This document shows positions 61,293 through 64,000 of a DNA stretch of 64,000 nt, piece by piece. The stretch spans positions 62,001 through 126,000 of the forward strand of contig JADNRZ010000001.1 of the NCBI GenBank assembly GCA_015501605.1. Direction: 5' to 3'. The position numbers and the translations under genes were made by a program. The notes under the pieces were generated by a model, which saw only the letters and a program-made list of their open reading frames with translations, made no database searches and was not told the DNA's origin. Every line of letters starts with the position of its first letter. The first letter of the stretch is position 1. Source of the stretch: Panaeolus papilionaceus. Its lineage: Eukaryota > Basidiomycota > Agaricomycetes > Agaricales.

Positions 61293-62498
61293 ATGACCCA
61301 CCACCACCACCACCCGCACCCCCCGTCCCGGCTCTCCCGGCTCCCGCCCTTCATCTCCCACTTCCTCGGGTACCGCACGCACCCGCTCCCCGCGCGCCCG
61401 CCGCACATCATCTACCTCTGGAGCTTCATCGGCTCGTTCGTCGGCCTCGCTGTGATCCAGGCCGTGTTTGGGCAGGCGAATTATTTCATGGAGAGGGGGG
61501 TGCCGGGCGTTGTTGCTAGTTATGTGAGTCAATTCATCAGTCGTGTTGATTGGGTATTTGAATTCTGATTCATTCATTCATCCATTTTCCTATCAACTCT
61601 ACCTAACCTATTTATAACTTAACCCACTCACCCTTCCCCAGGGCGCCACCGCTGTCCTCATCTACGGCGCCATCGAAGCGCCTCTCGCGCAGCCCCTGCC
61701 CACATTCGGTGGGCACCTCCTCGGCGCCCTCGTCGGCGTATGCATAACCAAGCTCTTCGGGCTCATCAAGGACCAAGCCAAATTCGAGAGCCTGCTGTGG
61801 CTCAGCGGCTCCCTCGCGTGTTCGACGACGATTGTGTTGATGCAGATGACGGGGACGACGCATCCGCCGGCTGGTGAGTGCTTTTTGGGTTCTGTAACGT
61901 CATCCCAGCCCTGATGATGCGCTTACCCCTATCCCTCACCCCTACAACCTACACAGGCGCCACCGCCCTCCTCGCATCCACCAACACCGAAATCCGATTA
62001 CTGGGGTGGTACTACCTCCCCGTCGTCATGCTCACCTCTGTACTCGTCCTCATAATCGCAATGGTCAACAACAACATCCAGAGGCGGTACCCCGTGTTCT
62101 GGTTTACACCCGGCAGTGCGCCTGCGTTCAAGTTCAGGTTTAGACCCGTGGCGGTGCCCGAACTGAAAGCGGGTATGCCGACGGGGGTGGAGAAGGCGGG
62201 GTTGGGGGAGGAGGTGAGGGAGGTGAGGAGCCATCATGGACATGCGCATGATGGGCATCATGCTCTTCATGGTGTGAAGAATCATGGTGGGGATGCGGGT
62301 GAGAGGGGGATTGATGAGGAGAAAGGCATCGATTTGAAAATGATGAGAGAAGATACGACGAGCGTGAAGTCGAAGGGCGGCGTGACGGAGGTGAAAGAGA
62401 GCGAGGTAGAGGAGAGTGAGGACCCGGAGATGACGGAGACGGAGCGGAGTGTGAGTCGGAGTGGGGCGGGGAGTAGTAGGAGGGATGAGGTGGTTTGA
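61293..62498 (+). CDS. HPP-family integral membrane protein
   Basis: Predicted 334 residues. Exons: 61293-61523, 61642-61873 and 61957-62498. The HPP core is clear: PHIIYLWSFIGSFVGLAVIQ, GATAVLIYGAIEAPLAQP, GGHLLGALVGVCITKLF, LLWLSGSLACSTTIVLMQMT, and the name-giving THPPAGATALLAS built across intron 2, then YYLPVVMLTSVLVLIIAMVN and NIQRRYPVFWF. About five helices. Relatives in plants and cyanobacteria transport nitrite into organelles or cells; the role in fungi is not settled. It is flanked by a His-rich N-terminus (MTHHHHHPHPP) and a long charged tail holding a His cluster (SHHGHAHDGHHALHGVKNH). The start has a good context (accaaaATG). Confidence 0.9.
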
Positions 62499-63912
62499 GT
62501 TTGAGTTAAGTTGAGGTGGGGGTTAGATATAGTGGAGAGCGGGAGAATAAAATGTCACATACGTGAGGAAGCTTGAAGGGACATTGCTTTCCTCTCGGTT
62601 GCATCCTACATCACTTACAGCCATACTTACTGACTGACTGACTGACTGCCTACCACCCTTCATTGGCCCCCCATAGTTGTAACTTGCGTCGTTCTTCCTT
62701 ACCTACTCATTGTATAACCATCAACCTAAATTTAATATACATACGATTTCTGACGAATGGCAAGATGAGATGAGACGAAGCAGCCGTCTTGCGAAAGTTC
62801 TTCGTATTCAAATTCTCAATGGACCAGGTACATTGTACATTTGTGTTTTGGTACGAAAACCAAAGAAAATAAAAGGAAAGTAATGACAACACCCAAGATC
62901 AAGAAAGGGGTCGAAATCTTAGCTAAAGAAACATCTCAGACGAGAATGTGAGAGATAAGCACACTCTAAGATGAAAAGGCAAGCGGGGTAGGTCCAATTT
63001 TGACTCCATTGACAAGTCGGGTAACCGAAGTCCGAGAGCGCCCAGAATGGCCCTGAAATGGGGGATCGAACAAGGGGAGTCAAGCTGTGCAGTTATTGGG
63101 GTGACGTATTTATAGCCCACTGGCAGGCCGAACATATAATCAGCCCTGAAGTTGTGTTTGAGCTTCCAATTGGAGTCATCGACAGTGTAAGTACTTACTG
63201 CGTTATTGAATGTGTCAATGAAAATGGTGTTCGAGAACTTCGCGCAGATGAGGACTGGAACTTCGAAACTGTAGGAACGGTGATAAATAGACGGGTGACT
63301 AGTACTTGCATTATAATAGTACACATCGTATGGGCGTCTCTTCATGCATCATTACAGACTCATAGCAATATAAGACCACACATACACCTGTACTCTGTCA
63401 TCGACAACAATTTCCTCATCTCGCCTCAAGAGTCACAAAACTGGAAATCCTAACTCAGAATAGTACAAAGCCAAGCACTGCATCCTTATATTATCACCCT
63501 CACCCCACGCATATCTCCCCATATCTCCCCACCCTTCCCGCTTCTTTAAATTGACCCTCCCACAAGACACAGCGCCCCGCACCGCCTTTTACATAACTCC
63601 TCCCGCCTCCCGCCCTCCCGACCCTGGTAACTGATACGACATAACGTGATCCCACCGTACTCTATTCAATTGCAGCGGTTCCTGACAACCAAATTGACAG
63701 CGAATGTTAACCCTGGTCTCGCACGGGTGGTGCCCTGACTGCAATTTTTTCTTCTTTTCTTTCGTCTTATATTGCATCACGCGAGGTATAAATACGGGTT
63801 GTGGAAGTGTGTTTAACAGCCAACGCCTCCTTCAGTTTCCGAGACTCAGTCATAGAACTATTAGAAGCACTCTTCTAAGTTTACTCCCCTTTCCATACAC
63901 ACTATTGGGGTC
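62499..63912. other. Intergenic, no supported gene
   Basis: It holds the HPP 3' region with a gact microsatellite (about 62628-62647). Hydrophobic open frames at 62923-63345 (minus) and 63058-63453 (plus) overlap and carry no motif. A TATAAATA-like element exists on the minus strand near 63108. Confidence 0.4.
63787..63794 (+). promoter_or_regulatory. TATA box of the last gene
   Basis: TATAAATA (in gaggtataaatacggg) lies about 119 bases before the ATG at 63913. This is a typical place for a TATA box with a leader of 80-90 bases. Confidence 0.6.
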
Positions 63913-64000
63913 ATGGGGTTCGAAGACTTCCAACAACTATCTCTCAACGACTCTACAAAACTCCATCCTCTCTGTACGTCTTCCTTCTCCCTCACTACCC
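63913..64000 (+). CDS. Start of an unidentified gene (cut by the right edge)
   Basis: The ATG follows a TATA box and a T/C-rich leader. It opens a frame beginning MGFEDFQQLSLNDSTKLHPL, with a probable intron donor (gtacgt) at 63975. Too little is visible to name a family. Confidence 0.45.
   Translation, partial: MGFEDFQQLSLNDSTKLHPLCTSSFSLTT

Noticed and set aside
63058..63345. Gene on either strand near a TATAAATA element
   Set aside because: Both strands have moderate open frames, neither has a recognisable motif, and the possible intron leads quickly to a stop.

Overview
This is nuclear DNA of a mushroom-forming basidiomycete (Agaricomycetes). Genes are dense, lie on both strands and are split by many 45-70 base introns with GT...AG ends. 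The window holds lineage-typical families: an expanded fungal G-alpha, a DUF6533-type membrane protein, a CaaX-ended lipopeptide pheromone precursor, an agaric-type kinase-like protein, PPxY-tailed single-pass membrane proteins and DUF4048-like proteins. Conserved eukaryotic housekeeping genes confirm the reading frames. No bacterial, viral or organellar block, CRISPR array or intact transposon was seen.

Layout. 0-4.7 kb: the 5' part of a G-alpha gene running off the left edge, then a gene-poor stretch with one probable decayed gene. 4.7-10.1 kb: VPS74/GOLPH3, a DUF6533 membrane protein, an unresolved stretch and a 32-residue mating-type pheromone precursor. 10.5-14.2 kb: an F-box protein and ribosomal protein eL14. 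14.8-19.6 kb: two divergently oriented paralogues of a single-pass membrane protein. 19.6-24.2 kb: decayed repeats, a kinase-like protein and an omega-like glutathione transferase. 24.6-33.6 kb: CFT1 (mRNA 3'-end cleavage factor) divergent from an amidase. 36.4-45.0 kb: a disordered conserved protein, a RECQL1-like helicase and an NCS1 purine/cytosine permease. 45.4-51.3 kb: initiator tRNA-Met, Mis12 (kinetochore), an Alba/Rpp25-like RNA-binding protein and an F-box-like protein. 52.7-56.2 kb: a large DUF4048-like protein. 57.7-58.6 kb: a chimeric pseudogene built from tRNA, permease and Mis12 fragments. 61.3-62.5 kb: an HPP-family membrane protein with histidine-rich tails. A last gene starts about 90 bases before the right edge.

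Most genes are unrelated housekeeping functions side by side, as is normal in these genomes. Two points stand out. First, a pheromone precursor lies about 9.2 kb from a G-alpha subunit, with no STE3 receptor recognised in between. Second, the 57.76-58.59 kb copy carries pieces of three neighbouring loci from 44.7-46.7 kb in cyclically permuted order, as expected if a small DNA circle had formed and reinserted.

For genes with exon coordinates listed, junctions were placed by hand from GT/AG sites, and the coding phase was checked to be consistent across all introns. CFT1, RecQ and the permease are given as spans. Family names rest on recognised motifs, not on database searches.
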